Shown here: in pieces, positions 1 to 7,843 of the stretch
Layout: each line of letters starts with the position of its first letter
How positions within the stretch are numbered: position 1 is the first letter of the stretch
Source: Actinotalea ferrariae CF5-4
GTDB taxonomy: Bacteria > Actinomycetota > Actinomycetes > Actinomycetales > Cellulomonadaceae
Length of the DNA stretch: 33,844 nucleotides
Assembly (NCBI RefSeq): GCF_000603945.1
Contig: NZ_AXCW01000002.1
Span: forward strand, 1 to 33,844
Direction: 5' to 3'
Notes under the pieces: model-generated
Database searches by the model: none
The model's input: only the letters and a program-made list of their open reading frames with translations
Told to the model about the DNA's origin: nothing
Translations under genes and position numbers: made by a program

Positions 1-463
1 CCTGCTGCCCTCCGGCGAGCGGTCCGCCGCCGGGCTGGTGGCGGCCATGACGGAGCCGTCGGTGGCCGGCGGTGCGCGGCGCGTGCTCGTGCCGCGCTCC
101 GACCTCGCCGAGCCGACCGTCGTCGACGGCCTCCGCGCCGCGGGCTGGGGGGTCGACGACGTCGTCGCGTACCGGACGGTGCCGGGGCCCGCGCCCGACG
201 ACGCGGTGCGCACGGCGTGGCGCTCCGGTGCGGTCCACGCCGTGCTGCTCAGCTCGGCCAGCACCGTCCGCAACCTCGTGGACCTGCTGGGCCCGCCGCC
301 GTCGTCGGTGGTCGTGTGCTGCATCGGGACGCGGACGACCGCGGCGGCCCGCGACCTCGGGCTGCGGGTCGACGTCGTCCCGGCCGCCGCCTCCGCGGAG
401 GAGCTCGTCGACGCGCTCGCGTCCTCCGTCCACCCGCCCCTCACCCACCGGAGCCCCCTGTGA
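1..463 (+). CDS. hemD: Uroporphyrinogen-III synthase, C-terminal part (5' end outside window)
   Basis: The frame is open from base 2 and runs to a TGA at 461-463, giving about 153 residues of a protein that begins upstream. Visible stretches such as [27 protein letters not shown] and [16 protein letters not shown] match the second domain of uroporphyrinogen-III synthase, which cyclises hydroxymethylbilane to uroporphyrinogen III in the cytoplasm. The conserved 'SS-S-V' region and the late '[14 protein letters not shown]' segment are in the expected order and at the expected distance from the C terminus. The stop codon overlaps the hemB start (GTGA), so translation of the two is probably coupled, and the placement directly before hemB and hemL supports the call independently. 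Actinobacteria often carry hemD alone or fused to hemC or a methyltransferase; which applies here cannot be seen. The ATG at base 38 is internal, not the start. Confidence 0.88.
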   Translation, partial: LLPSGERSAAGLVAAMTEPSVAGGARRVLVPRSDLAEPTVVDGLRAAGWGVDDVVAYRTVPGPAPDDAVRTAWRSGAVHAVLLSSASTVRNLVDLLGPPPSSVVVCCIGTRTTAAARDLGLRVDVVPAAASAEELVDALASSVHPPLTHRSPL

Positions 464-1458
464 GCCGCTTCCCCGTCGTCCGGCCGCGCCGGCTGCGGCG
501 CACCCCCGCGCTGCGCCGGCTCGTCGCCGAGACGCACCTCGTCCCGGCGCAGCTCGTGCTGCCGATGTTCGTCAAGGAGGGCGCGACCGCGCCCGTGCCC
601 ATCGGCTCGATGCCCGGGCAGGTCCAGCACAGCCGGGACAGCCTGCGCCGGGCCGTGTCCGACGCCGCGGCGGCGGGGATCGGCGGCGTCATGCTCTTCG
701 GCGTCCCCGCCGAGCGGGACGCCACCGGGTCCGCCGCGTGCCGGCCCGAGGGGATCCTCAACGTCGCCCTCGCGGACGCGGCCGCGGAGGCGGGCGACGC
801 GCTCGTCGTCATGGGTGACCTGTGCCTCGACGAGTTCACCGACCACGGCCACTGCGGCGTCCTCGACACGCGGCCCGGCCGGACCGGCGACGTCGACAAC
901 GACGCGACCCTCGAGCACTACCGCGCGATGGCGGTCGCCCAGGCGGAGGCGGGCGCCCACCTGCTCGGCCTCAGCGGGATGATGGACGGCCAGACCGCCG
1001 CCGTCCGCGAGGCGCTCGACGCCGCCGGCCACGACCACGTCGCGCTGCTGGCCTACGCGGCCAAGTACGCCTCGGCGTTCTACGGCCCCTTCCGCGAGGC
1101 CGTGGACTCCCAGCTCACCGGCGACCGGCGCGCGTACCAGCTCGACCCGGCGAACCGGCGCGAGGGCCTGCGCGAGGCGGTGCTGGACGTCGAGGAGGGC
1201 GCCGACGTCGTCATGGTCAAGCCGGCCGGGTCGTACCTCGACGTCCTCGCGGACGTCGCCGCGACGAGCGAGGTGCCGGTCTGGGCGTACCAGGTGTCGG
1301 GGGAGTACGCGATGATCGAGGCCGCCGCCGCGCAGGGGTGGCTGGACCGGCGGCGCACCGTCGCCGAGTCGGTGCTGGCGATCCGCCGGGCCGGCGCCGA
1401 CGCGATCCTGACCTACTGGGCGATCGAGCTGGCCGGCTGGCTGCGGGAGGAGATCTGA
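460..1458 (+). CDS. hemB: Delta-aminolevulinic acid dehydratase (porphobilinogen synthase)
   Basis: This 332-aa protein condenses two 5-aminolevulinate molecules into porphobilinogen, the first common step to haem and other tetrapyrroles. The GTG start is placed by the GTGA overlap with the hemD stop and by the typical N terminus ([19 protein letters not shown]); the frame stays open further upstream but that part lies inside hemD. The two Schiff-base lysines are visible in [14 protein letters not shown] (K202) and [11 protein letters not shown] (K254). The metal loop [14 protein letters not shown] has C122 and C132 but D124 where the fully zinc-type enzyme of E. coli has a third cysteine, so the site is a hybrid. 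The family's usual length is 320-340 aa. It overlaps hemL (TGATG) and forms a hemD-hemB-hemL unit. No RBS beyond the coupled context is needed. Confidence is very high. Confidence 0.97.
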   Translation: MSRFPVVRPRRLRRTPALRRLVAETHLVPAQLVLPMFVKEGATAPVPIGSMPGQVQHSRDSLRRAVSDAAAAGIGGVMLFGVPAERDATGSAACRPEGILNVALADAAAEAGDALVVMGDLCLDEFTDHGHCGVLDTRPGRTGDVDNDATLEHYRAMAVAQAEAGAHLLGLSGMMDGQTAAVREALDAAGHDHVALLAYAAKYASAFYGPFREAVDSQLTGDRRAYQLDPANRREGLREAVLDVEEGADVVMVKPAGSYLDVLADVAATSEVPVWAYQVSGEYAMIEAAAAQGWLDRRRTVAESVLAIRRAGADAILTYWAIELAGWLREEI

Positions 1459-2834
1459 TGGGGACGAGCACGCACGACGGGCAGGGCACGCCGGACGCGA
1501 CCGACACCCGGCGCGCCAGCACGGCCCGGTCCGCGGAGGCGTTCCTCGCCGCGCAGGCCGTCATGCCGGGCGGCGTCAGCTCGCCCGTGCGGGCGTTCCG
1601 CTCGGTCGGCGGCACGCCGCGCTTCATGGCGTCCGCCCGCGGCGCCTACCTGTACGACGTCGACGGGTCGGAGTACGTCGACCTCGTCGGGTCCTGGGGC
1701 CCGATGGTGCTCGGGCACGCACACCCCGCCGTCGTCTGGGCGGTGCAGCAGGCCGCGTCGCAGGGCCTGAGCTTCGGGGCGCCGACCGAGCGGGAGACGG
1801 CGCTCGCCCGCGAGATCCAGCGCCGCGTGCCCGCCGTCGAGCGGCTGCGCTTCGTCTCCACGGGCACCGAGGCCGCGATGACCGCGATCCGGCTGGCGCG
1901 CGGCGTCACCGGCCGCCCGCTCATCATCAAGTTCGCCGGCTGCTACCACGGGCACCTCGACGCGCTGCTGGCCCAGGCCGGGTCGGGCGTCGCGACGCTC
2001 GCGCTCCCCGGGTCCGCCGGCGTCACGGAGGCCACCGCCGCGGAGACGCTCGTCCTGCCCTACAACGACGTCGCCGCGGTCGAGGCCGCGTTCGCCACCC
2101 ACGGCGAGCGGATCGCCGCCGTCGTCACCGAGGCCGCGCCGGCGAACATGGGCGTCGTCCCCCCGCTGCCCGGGTTCAACGCGGCGCTGCGGCGGATCAC
2201 GCGCGAGCACGGGGCGATGCTCGTGCTCGACGAGGTGCTCACGGGGTTCCGCGCGTCGTCGTCGGGGTGGTGGGGGCTGGAGAGCGCCGTCGAGGGCTGG
2301 GACCCGGACCTGCTGCTGTTCGGGAAGGTCGTCGGCGGCGGGCTGCCGGTCGCGGCGGTCGGCGGCCGGCAGGACGTCCTGGAGCACCTCGCGCCGCTCG
2401 GCCCGGTCTACCAGGCGGGCACGCTGAGCGGGAACCCGGTCGCCACGGCCGCGGGGCTCGCCACCCTCCAGGCCGCCGACGACGCCGTGTACGCGCGGAT
2501 CACGCACGCCGCGCACGTCGTCGCCGACGCGCTGACCGCGGCCCTGACCGCGGAGGGCGTGGCCCACTCGATCCAGTGGGCGGGGACGCTGTTCAGCCCG
2601 GCGTTCGTCGACCCGGCCGACGGCCCGGTCACCGACTACGCCCGCGCGCAGGCGCAGGACACCTGGCGCTACCCCGCGCTGTTCCACTCCCTGCTGGAGC
2701 AGGGCGTCCACGCCCCGCCGAGCGTCTACGAGGCGTGGTTCCTCTCCGCCGCGCACGACGACGCCGCCCTGGGCCGGGTCGTGGAGGCGCTGCCGGCGGC
2801 GGCGCGGGCGGCCGCGACGGCGACCCCGGCCTGA
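1458..2834 (+). CDS. hemL: Glutamate-1-semialdehyde 2,1-aminomutase
   Basis: This 458-aa PLP enzyme converts glutamate-1-semialdehyde to 5-aminolevulinate, the substrate of the preceding HemB. Its presence implies the C5 (glutamyl-tRNA) route to haem. Diagnostic segments in order are [29 protein letters not shown], the STGTEA phosphate-binding turn, [21 protein letters not shown] and the PLP lysine in [19 protein letters not shown] (K290), then [12 protein letters not shown]. The ATG at 1458 overlaps the hemB stop as TGATG, so the genes are translationally coupled. The first ~25 residues ([20 protein letters not shown]) are polar, low complexity and probably disordered; a slightly later start is possible but no ATG/GTG with a better RBS is evident. 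The cytoplasmic enzyme is usually 430-460 aa, in line with this. Confidence 0.97.
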   Translation: MGTSTHDGQGTPDATDTRRASTARSAEAFLAAQAVMPGGVSSPVRAFRSVGGTPRFMASARGAYLYDVDGSEYVDLVGSWGPMVLGHAHPAVVWAVQQAASQGLSFGAPTERETALAREIQRRVPAVERLRFVSTGTEAAMTAIRLARGVTGRPLIIKFAGCYHGHLDALLAQAGSGVATLALPGSAGVTEATAAETLVLPYNDVAAVEAAFATHGERIAAVVTEAAPANMGVVPPLPGFNAALRRITREHGAMLVLDEVLTGFRASSSGWWGLESAVEGWDPDLLLFGKVVGGGLPVAAVGGRQDVLEHLAPLGPVYQAGTLSGNPVATAAGLATLQAADDAVYARITHAAHVVADALTAALTAEGVAHSIQWAGTLFSPAFVDPADGPVTDYARAQAQDTWRYPALFHSLLEQGVHAPPSVYEAWFLSAAHDDAALGRVVEALPAAARAAATATPA

Positions 2835-2871
2835 GGCGTCACCGGTCCGGCGTTGCTCCTCGCACGGGGCG

Positions 2872-3228
2872 TCAGCGTGCGGCGGCGCACGTGATGCAGG
2901 TGCGGGCGGTCGGACGCGCCTCGAGCCGGGCCGCCGGGATCGGGGCGCCGCACCGCTCGCACGTCCCGTAGGTGCCGTCGTCCAGGCGCGCCTCGGCCGC
3001 GTCGACCTCCGCGAGCTCGGCGGCGGCCTGGCGCGCCAGGGCGTCGATCTGGGAGCGCTCGAACGCGATGGTGGCGCCCTCCGGGTCGTGCTCGTCGTCG
3101 AGGTTGGCCCCCGCGGAGGCGGCGACCACCTCGTCGAACCGCCCGGTCAGGGCGGCGAGGCGGTGGGCCGCGGCGCGGCGGCGCTCGGCGAGCGCGGAGC
3201 GCACGGGGACCAGCGCGTCGTCGTCCAT
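2872..3228 (-). CDS. DksA/TraR-type C4 zinc-finger protein
   Basis: A 118-aa protein with a helical N-terminal half rich in E, A, R and D, and a C-terminal C4 zinc finger: CERCG (C90, C93) and CITC (C111, C114), with the DDGTYGTCERCG signature typical of the DksA/TraR family. Members bind in or near the RNA polymerase secondary channel; many short actinobacterial ones (related to RbpA-era stress regulators only by context) have no proven role. The start at 3228 (ATG, MDDDALVPVR) is chosen because upstream codons (RCAPGRPPHHHGP) look non-coding. Six bases upstream of that ATG is CACCAT, a weak -10-like hexamer that would give a leaderless transcript. It is transcribed toward hemL, with its 3' end 37 bp away, and its start faces away from the next gene. 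RNA-polymerase binding here is inferred from the family, not seen. Confidence 0.86.
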   Translation of the reverse strand: MDDDALVPVRSALAERRRAAAHRLAALTGRFDEVVAASAGANLDDEHDPEGATIAFERSQIDALARQAAAELAEVDAAEARLDDGTYGTCERCGAPIPAARLEARPTARTCITCAAAR

Positions 3229-3287
3229 CGGCCCATGGTGGTGGGGGGGCCGACCGGGTGCACAGCGGAACGCGTGGTGAACCACCC

Positions 3288-3315
3288 GTGACCCGAGGAC
3301 GACCTCGGGTAGAAT
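3288..3315 (+). promoter_or_regulatory. Putative leaderless promoter of the 155-aa membrane protein
   Basis: TAGAAT at 3310-3315 is a good -10 hexamer. Seven bases separate it from the ATG at 3323, so transcription would begin at or within a base of the start codon. A weak -35 candidate, GTGACC (3288-3293), lies 16 bp upstream. The stretch before the ATG (TCCTCCC) has no Shine-Dalgarno complement, which agrees with a leaderless mRNA. The call is inference from sequence. Confidence 0.55.
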
Positions 3316-3322
3316 TCCTCCC

Positions 3323-3790
3323 ATGACTCAGCAGGGGGAGACCCAGGTGCCCACGCGGCACGTCCGGACCGGCTACGAACGCGTGACGCTCGAGACGACG
3401 ACGCCGTGGACCTCCGGGCCCACCGAGGCGCTCGCCGGCTGGGCGCTCGTCCTCGGTGGACCGATCTCCGCACTCGTCTGGCTCGCGACCCGCGCGCCCG
3501 CGGTCGACGCGGAGTCGCTCGACCCGACGTCGTGGATCGCGACCCTGGGCCCGACCCTGAGCACCGCGGTGCTCGCCGTCCTGCTCGTGGGGCTCACGGT
3601 CGGGTCGGTCCGCCTGGGCCTGGCGCTGCTGCGCCGCGGCCGCCGCGGGATCGACCTGCGCCTGGCCGCGGTGACGTTCCTCCCCGTCGCCCTCGGCGCC
3701 GTGGTGGCCGACCGGATGCCGCTCGCGCTCGTGGCGCTCGGCACGCTGGCCGCCCTGGTGCTCGCCGCGCGACCGCTCCGGCACCGCTGA
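3323..3790 (+). CDS. Small integral membrane protein of unknown function
   Basis: A 155-aa protein with no family I recognise. It has a ~30-residue polar N terminus (TQQGETQVPTRHVRTGYERV), then four likely membrane segments: about 37-56 (LAGWALVLGGPISALVWLAT), 72-95 (ATLGPTLSTAVLAVLLVGLTVG), 113-128 (LAAVTFLPVALGAVVA) and 131-148 (PLALVALGTLAALVLAA). A basic loop, LRRGRRGIDLR, lies between the second and third, suggesting it faces the cytoplasm. The ATG at 3323 is supported by the -10-like TAGAAT seven bases upstream and by the absence of a ribosome binding site, as in other leaderless genes of this window. It is divergent from the DksA-type gene (95 bp between starts) and convergent with the GH13 gene. 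Its TGA lies inside the first unit of a 14-bp tandem repeat. No function is proposed. Confidence 0.75.
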   Translation: MTQQGETQVPTRHVRTGYERVTLETTTPWTSGPTEALAGWALVLGGPISALVWLATRAPAVDAESLDPTSWIATLGPTLSTAVLAVLLVGLTVGSVRLGLALLRRGRRGIDLRLAAVTFLPVALGAVVADRMPLALVALGTLAALVLAARPLRHR

Positions 3791-3852
3791 CCACCCCGCG
3801 CTGACCACCCCGCGCCCACCACCCCGCGCCGACGCCTGCGCTGACGCCTGCG
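3787..3852 (+). repeat. Tandem repeats overlapping a stop codon (14-bp x3, 12-bp x2)
   Basis: CTGACCACCCCGCG occurs at 3787-3800 and exactly again at 3801-3814, with a third copy at 3815-3828 that starts CCC instead of CTG. It is followed by a 12-bp unit, C(C/T)GACGCCTGCG, at 3829-3840 and 3841-3852. The first unit contains the TGA stop of the upstream membrane protein gene and the second repeats that TGA. The array fills the space between two convergent genes and has no obvious hairpin of its own. Confidence 0.9.
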
Positions 3853-3860
3853 GCGGGAGG

Positions 3861-5216
3861 TCAGCCGGTCGCCAGCACCGCCCAGCCGTGCGGCGCGAGC
3901 CCGACGACGGCGCCGCCGCCGTCCCGGCCGTGCAGCTCGGCGTCGCCGGCGAGCACGCCGGTGGCCCCGGGCACGTCGAGCGTGACCGGCTCGTCCTCGA
4001 GGCTCAGGGCGACGAGCACGGCGGCGTCGCCGGCGTGGGAGCGGTAGACCAGGCGGGTGTTGGTGCAGGTCAGCACCTCGACCCGGGCGCGGTGCAGCCA
4101 CGGGTGGCGGCGCCGGACGCCGATGAGGTCGTGGTGCAGCCGGAAGGCCTCGGCCGCCTCGCCGTCCAGGTCGCCGGGCGTGGCAGGGAAGACGGGTCGC
4201 ACCGCGTCGTCGCCGCCCTCCCGCTCCTCCTTCACGCCCGTCATGCCGAGCTCGTCGCCCGCGTAGACGGTCGGCGTCCCGCCGACGGTGAGCAGCACCG
4301 CGACGGCGTGCGCGACGTGCCGGCGGTCGGTGAGCCGGCTCGCGAGGCGCGTGACGTCGTGGTTGCCGACGAAGGTGACCGGCACGAAGGTGTCGAGCAG
4401 CGCCTCGTGCCGGGACAGGGTCCACGTCAGCTCGAAGAAGTTGCCGTCGTTGAGCGAGGACCAGGTCGACTTCCACAGCTCGTACTGCGTGACCGCGTCC
4501 ACGCCGGACTCCGTCACGAACGCCGCGTAGTCCCCGTGCAGCACCTCGCCGAAGACGTAGGCGTCCGGGTGGGCGGCCCGCACCCCCGGCAGGACCCGGG
4601 CCCAGAACGCCGCCGGGACCGCGTACGCCGCGTCGAGCCGCCACCCGTCGACCCCGCGGTCGAGCCAGTGGTTCATGACGTCGGTGACGTAGCCGGCGAC
4701 CGCGGGCTCGTCGTGGTTCAGGGCGACGAGGGCGTGGTGGCCCTCGAAGTCGTCGTAGTCCGGCTCGGTGCCCGGTGCGGCACCGGCCGGCCAGCGCAGC
4801 CGGAACCACGACGCGGCGTCGGCGCCGGGGTCCTCCCGCAGCACGTCCTGGAACGGGCCGAAACCACGCCCGACGTGGTTGAACACCCCGTCGAGGGTGA
4901 CCCGCAGGCCGCGCGCGTGCGCCGCGTCGACGAACGCGACGAGGTCCTCCTCCGTCCCGAGGCGGGGGTCGACGCGCAGGTGGTCGACGGTGTCGTAGCC
5001 GTGGGTCTGCGACGCGAAGACCGGGCCCAGCGCCACACCGTTGAGCCCGAGCCCCACCACGTGGTCGAGCCACCGGGTGAGGTGCTCGAAGCGGTGGACC
5101 GGGGCGGCGTCGTCGGGCAGGGCCTGCTTCTCCGCGCCGGTGAAGCCCAGCGGGTACACGTGCCACCACATCGCGTGCTCGACCCAGTCCGGCACGTCAC
5201 GTCCCCTCGTCGGCAC
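3861..5216 (-). CDS. GH13 alpha-amylase-family glycoside hydrolase
   Basis: A 451-aa enzyme of the alpha-amylase clan that acts on alpha-glucosidic bonds by a retaining mechanism. The four classic regions are present: DGVFNHVGR (region I), GWRLDAA with nucleophile D195 (region II), FGEVLHG with acid/base E224 (region III) and FVGNHDVTR with the third acidic residue D287 (region IV). The (beta/alpha)8 barrel begins at WWHVYPLGF and a small C-terminal beta domain (VLVALSLEDEPVTLDVPG) follows from about residue 375. There is no signal peptide or carbohydrate-binding module, so it probably works in the cytoplasm on maltodextrins or glycogen-derived chains. The start is GTG at 5216 (PTRGRDVPDWVEHAMWW); a GTG a few codons later is also possible. 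It stands alone, convergent with the small membrane protein and upstream of the chemoreceptor. The exact substrate cannot be told from sequence. Confidence 0.93.
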   Translation of the reverse strand: MPTRGRDVPDWVEHAMWWHVYPLGFTGAEKQALPDDAAPVHRFEHLTRWLDHVVGLGLNGVALGPVFASQTHGYDTVDHLRVDPRLGTEEDLVAFVDAAHARGLRVTLDGVFNHVGRGFGPFQDVLREDPGADAASWFRLRWPAGAAPGTEPDYDDFEGHHALVALNHDEPAVAGYVTDVMNHWLDRGVDGWRLDAAYAVPAAFWARVLPGVRAAHPDAYVFGEVLHGDYAAFVTESGVDAVTQYELWKSTWSSLNDGNFFELTWTLSRHEALLDTFVPVTFVGNHDVTRLASRLTDRRHVAHAVAVLLTVGGTPTVYAGDELGMTGVKEEREGGDDAVRPVFPATPGDLDGEAAEAFRLHHDLIGVRRRHPWLHRARVEVLTCTNTRLVYRSHAGDAAVLVALSLEDEPVTLDVPGATGVLAGDAELHGRDGGGAVVGLAPHGWAVLATG

Positions 5217-5320
5217 CTCATCCGTGGTGCACCTCGATCAACCTCGGCCACCGTAACGACGACGGCGCCGTGGGGCACGGTGGGGCGGGCGCGCACCAGC
5301 CGCGGACCGGGCGGGCCGCG

Positions 5321-6937
5321 TCAGACCCGGAAGCGCTCCACCTCCTGGCGCAGCTCCGCGGACATCCGGGCCAGCTCCTCGACGGCCGTGAGGGTCTGGC
5401 CGACGCCCTCCGTCGTCAGGGCGGCCCCGTCCGCGACGCTGGTGATCGTCCCGGCGATCTCGCGGGCGCCGGTCGCCGCCTCGGCGATCGACCGGGTCAT
5501 CTCGTTGGTCGTGGCGCTCTGCTCCTCGACGGCGGCCGAGATCGTGCCCTGGTAGTCGTTGATCCGGGCGACGACGTCGGCGATCTGCGCGATGGCCTGG
5601 ACGGCGCCGTCGGTGTCCTGCTGGATGGCCTGCACCCGGCGCGCGATGTCCTCGGTCGCCCGGGCCGTCTCCTGCGCCAGCTCCTTGACCTCGCCCGCCA
5701 CGACGGCGAAGCCCTTGCCCGCCTCGCCGGCGCGGGCGGCCTCGATGGTCGCGTTGAGGGCGAGCAGGTTCGTCTGCTCGGCGATCGAGGTGATCGTGCG
5801 CACCACCGCGCCGATCTCCGCCGAGGACTCCCCGAGCTTGGTCACCGTGACGTTCGTCGTCTGCGCGGTGATCACGGCGTCCGCCGCGACCCGCGCGGCC
5901 TCGGCCGCGGTGCCGGCGATCTCCTGGATCGCCGCGCCCATCTGCTCCGCGCCGGCGGCGACCGTGTCGACGCCGCGCGAGACCTGCTCCGACGCCGCCG
6001 CCACGGCGGTCGCGTCCCCCGACGTGCGGTCCGCCGAGGCACCGATCTGGCGGGCGGTGCTGGTCATCTCCTCCGAGGCGGCCGCGACCGAGACCGCCGA
6101 CGACGCCACGGCGCGGATCACCGCGGCCACCTGGTCGGCGAAGGTGTTGAAGTAGCCGGCCGTCGCCGCGAGCTCGTCGGAGCCGCGGGCGTCGAGCCGC
6201 GCGGTGAGGTCGCCGTCGCCGTGCGCGATGTCCCGCAGCCGGTCGCGCAGCGCGGTGAGCGGCCCGGTGATGGAGGCGATGATCGTCAGGACGAGGACGG
6301 CCAGGACCACGGCCACGCCGACGGCGATGCCGGTGACCTGCTGCTGGCCGCGGACCGTGGCGTCGGCGGCGTCGGACCGCGCGAGGGCGGCGCGCTCGGT
6401 GAGGTCCGCGGCGACGTCGTCGAGCCCGGTCGCCACCGCCCCGTAGACCTCGAAGGCGTCGACGAGCACGATCTCGTTCGCCTCGGCGGCCCCGGCCTCG
6501 GTGCCGCTCGTGAAGCCGGCCCAGACCCGCTCGTCGAGGGCCATGAACTCCTCGTAGCCCGCGAGGACCGCGTCGACCTGCGCGCGCTCGTCGTCGCTCA
6601 GGACGGGGTCGTCCCGGAGCGCGACGAGGCCCTCCTCGAGCCGCTCGGCGGCCGCGAGGAACTCGTCCCGCGAGCCGCCGGCCGCCTCGAGCGCCTCCGG
6701 CCGCACCGCCGCGTCCAGGGCGTAGGCCGTCTGCCACCCGTTCCAGTCCGCCGAGAGGTACTTCAGCGCGAGCGACTGCTTGGAGACGGTCTGGAGGCGG
6801 TCGCTCTGCTCGGCGAGCGTGCGCGCGGTGCCGAAGAGCGAGACCGCGACCAGCGAGACGGCGGCGAGGCCGACGGCGCTCAGGACGAGGAGCGCGACGA
6901 GGCGCGTGCGGACCGTGAGCCGGCGCAGGACGGACAT
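5321..6937 (-). CDS. Methyl-accepting chemotaxis protein
   Basis: A 538-aa transmembrane chemoreceptor. Residues 12-36 ([20 protein letters not shown]) form TM1. Residues about 37-200 are a helical periplasmic-side bundle with many Ala, Glu and Asp, resembling a 4HB_MCP sensor. TM2 is 201-223 ([20 protein letters not shown]), followed by a HAMP linker (about 222-276). The signalling domain spans 280-538, with the conserved hairpin tip [20 protein letters not shown] (388-407) and [15 protein letters not shown] that contacts CheA/CheW. No CheB/CheR-binding pentapeptide is seen at the C terminus (VERFRV). The ATG at 6937 is preceded by GAGAGG and is favoured over upstream codons, which lack a membrane-protein start and run into the repeat region. 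The gene is monocistronic and divergent from csoR. Its presence implies a motile, chemotactic organism; the ligand is unknown. Confidence 0.95.
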   Translation of the reverse strand: MSVLRRLTVRTRLVALLVLSAVGLAAVSLVAVSLFGTARTLAEQSDRLQTVSKQSLALKYLSADWNGWQTAYALDAAVRPEALEAAGGSRDEFLAAAERLEEGLVALRDDPVLSDDERAQVDAVLAGYEEFMALDERVWAGFTSGTEAGAAEANEIVLVDAFEVYGAVATGLDDVAADLTERAALARSDAADATVRGQQQVTGIAVGVAVVLAVLVLTIIASITGPLTALRDRLRDIAHGDGDLTARLDARGSDELAATAGYFNTFADQVAAVIRAVASSAVSVAAASEEMTSTARQIGASADRTSGDATAVAAASEQVSRGVDTVAAGAEQMGAAIQEIAGTAAEAARVAADAVITAQTTNVTVTKLGESSAEIGAVVRTITSIAEQTNLLALNATIEAARAGEAGKGFAVVAGEVKELAQETARATEDIARRVQAIQQDTDGAVQAIAQIADVVARINDYQGTISAAVEEQSATTNEMTRSIAEAATGAREIAGTITSVADGAALTTEGVGQTLTAVEELARMSAELRQEVERFRV

Positions 6938-7050
6938 GGCGGAGGCCTCTCGACGACGATGTCTGGGGCCCCCTGCACCAAGGTCATCGACAACAGGGGA
7001 AGAATTTTTCGTGAATCGTCCGTCGCCCGGGTGGGTGAAACCGCGGCAGG

Positions 7051-7100
7051 CCGGTCCCAGCCGGTCCCTGCCGGTCCCTGCCGGACCCAGCCGGTACACC
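7051..7100 (+). repeat. Five-copy 10-bp tandem array upstream of csoR
   Basis: Five consecutive decamers fill 7051-7100: CCGGTCCCAG, CCGGTCCCTG, CCGGTCCCTG, CCGGACCCAG, CCGGTACACC. The unit length is close to one helical turn, so equivalent bases lie on one DNA face. The array sits in the divergent space between the chemoreceptor (start 6937) and csoR (start 7173), and ends four bases before the TACCC arm of the CsoR operator. No coding frame through it looks real. Confidence 0.85.
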
Positions 7101-7104
7101 GGAA

Positions 7105-7119
7105 TACCCTAGGGGGGTA
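7105..7119 (+). promoter_or_regulatory. CsoR operator (copper-responsive)
   Basis: The core TACCCTAGGGGGGTA consists of inverted TACCC / GGGTA arms around a G-rich centre, with flanks GAA and AGG. From memory this closely resembles the operator of the Bacillus subtilis copZA promoter, which also has TACCC, a G run and GGTA. It lies 53 bp upstream of the csoR ATG. By family knowledge, apo-CsoR bound here represses csoR-copZ-copA, and Cu(I) binding releases it, giving autoregulation of the operon. Confidence 0.85.
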
Positions 7120-7172
7120 AGGTGTTCCCACACCGGGAGGCCGAGGGCCACCCGACCGCGGAGGGAGCCACG

Positions 7173-7454
7173 ATGCCGGGATACACCGGGACGAAGGACG
7201 ACTACCTCAAGCGCCTGCGCCGGGTCGAGGGGCAGGTGCGCGGCATCGCGCGCATGGTGGACGAGGACACCTACTGCATCGACATCCTCACGCAGGTCGC
7301 CGCGGTGACGAAGGCGCTCGAGGCCGTGAGCCTCGGGCTGCTGGAGGACCACCTCGCGCACTGCGTGGTGGAGGCGGCGAAGCAGTCCGACGAGGCCGGG
7401 GCGGCGAAGGTCCGTGAGGCCTCCGACGCGATCGCCCGTCTCGTCCGCACCTGA
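7173..7454 (+). CDS. csoR: Copper-sensing transcriptional repressor CsoR
   Basis: A 93-aa all-helical DUF156-family repressor. The Cu(I) ligands of the family are present as the C-H-C set: C35 in DTYCIDILTQ, H60 and C64 in LLEDHLAHCV. The N-terminal LKRLRRVEGQVRGIARMV is the conserved basic DNA-contact helix. The ATG at 7173 is chosen because it follows GGAGGGAG at a good spacing and gives a family-typical N terminus; a GTG at 7122 in the same frame would place the operator edge inside the coding region. The protein should repress its own operon through the operator at 7105-7119 and release it when cytosolic Cu(I) rises. A CsoR-like nickel or persulfide sensor is the alternative, but the CHC ligands and adjacent copZ and copA settle it. 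Confidence 0.96.
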   Translation: MPGYTGTKDDYLKRLRRVEGQVRGIARMVDEDTYCIDILTQVAAVTKALEAVSLGLLEDHLAHCVVEAAKQSDEAGAAKVREASDAIARLVRT

Positions 7455-7511
7455 CCAGCACCACCCCGAACACCCGGCACCCGCCGGACCACCCGAACGA
7501 AGGGACGCACC

Positions 7512-7748
7512 ATGAGCACCCAGACCGTCGACGTCAACGTCCAGGGCATGACCTGCGGGCACTGCGTCCGCTCCGTCCAGGAGGAGATCGGCGAGATCCC
7601 CGGCGTCACCGACGTCCAGGTCGAGCTCGTCAACGGTGGCACCTCCACCGTCACCGTGACCTCCACGGAGCCGATCTCCCCGGAGGCCCTCGAGGCGGCC
7701 GTCCAGGAGGCCGGCTACGCCGTCGCCCCGCCGCGCTCGCTGCTCTGA
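7512..7748 (+). CDS. copZ: CopZ-type copper chaperone
   Basis: A 78-aa single heavy-metal-associated domain with a ferredoxin-like fold. The metal motif is GMTCGHC, with C15 and C18 and a histidine between them, followed by VRSVQEEIGEIPGV and the closing ALEAAVQEAGYAV. Such proteins bind Cu(I) in the cytoplasm and hand it to the N-terminal domain or platform of CopA, and can deliver it to CsoR. ATG at 7512 follows GAAGGGACG. It lies 57 bp after csoR and 95 bp before copA, in one operon under the CsoR operator. Its stop codon lies in the first unit of a 23-bp imperfect tandem duplication. Confidence 0.95.
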   Translation: MSTQTVDVNVQGMTCGHCVRSVQEEIGEIPGVTDVQVELVNGGTSTVTVTSTEPISPEALEAAVQEAGYAVAPPRSLL

Positions 7749-7790
7749 GCCGCATCGGCACGCCGCGCTGAGCACGCAGCGGCACGCTGT
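7745..7790 (+). repeat. Imperfect 23-bp tandem duplication containing the copZ stop
   Basis: A unit beginning CTGAGCCGCATCGGCACGC at 7745 is repeated 23 bp later at 7768 as CTGAGCACGCAGCGGCACGC. Both copies hold a TGA; the first (7746-7748) is the copZ stop. A short remnant, AGCGGCAC, follows at about 7801. The array fills half of the copZ-copA gap. Confidence 0.7.
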
Positions 7791-7843
7791 TCCGGTCCGG
7801 AGCGGCACCCACCACGCACCACGCAGGACGAGGACGTGAGGTC

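Noticed and set aside
7051-7100. Possible CRISPR-like array at the csoR upstream region
   Set aside because: The units are 10 bp, contiguous, and have no spacers; no cas gene is present.
7122-7172. GTG at 7122 as an upstream start for csoR
   Set aside because: It would begin immediately after the operator, lacks a ribosome binding site, and adds residues absent from the family; the ATG at 7173 has GGAGGGAG.
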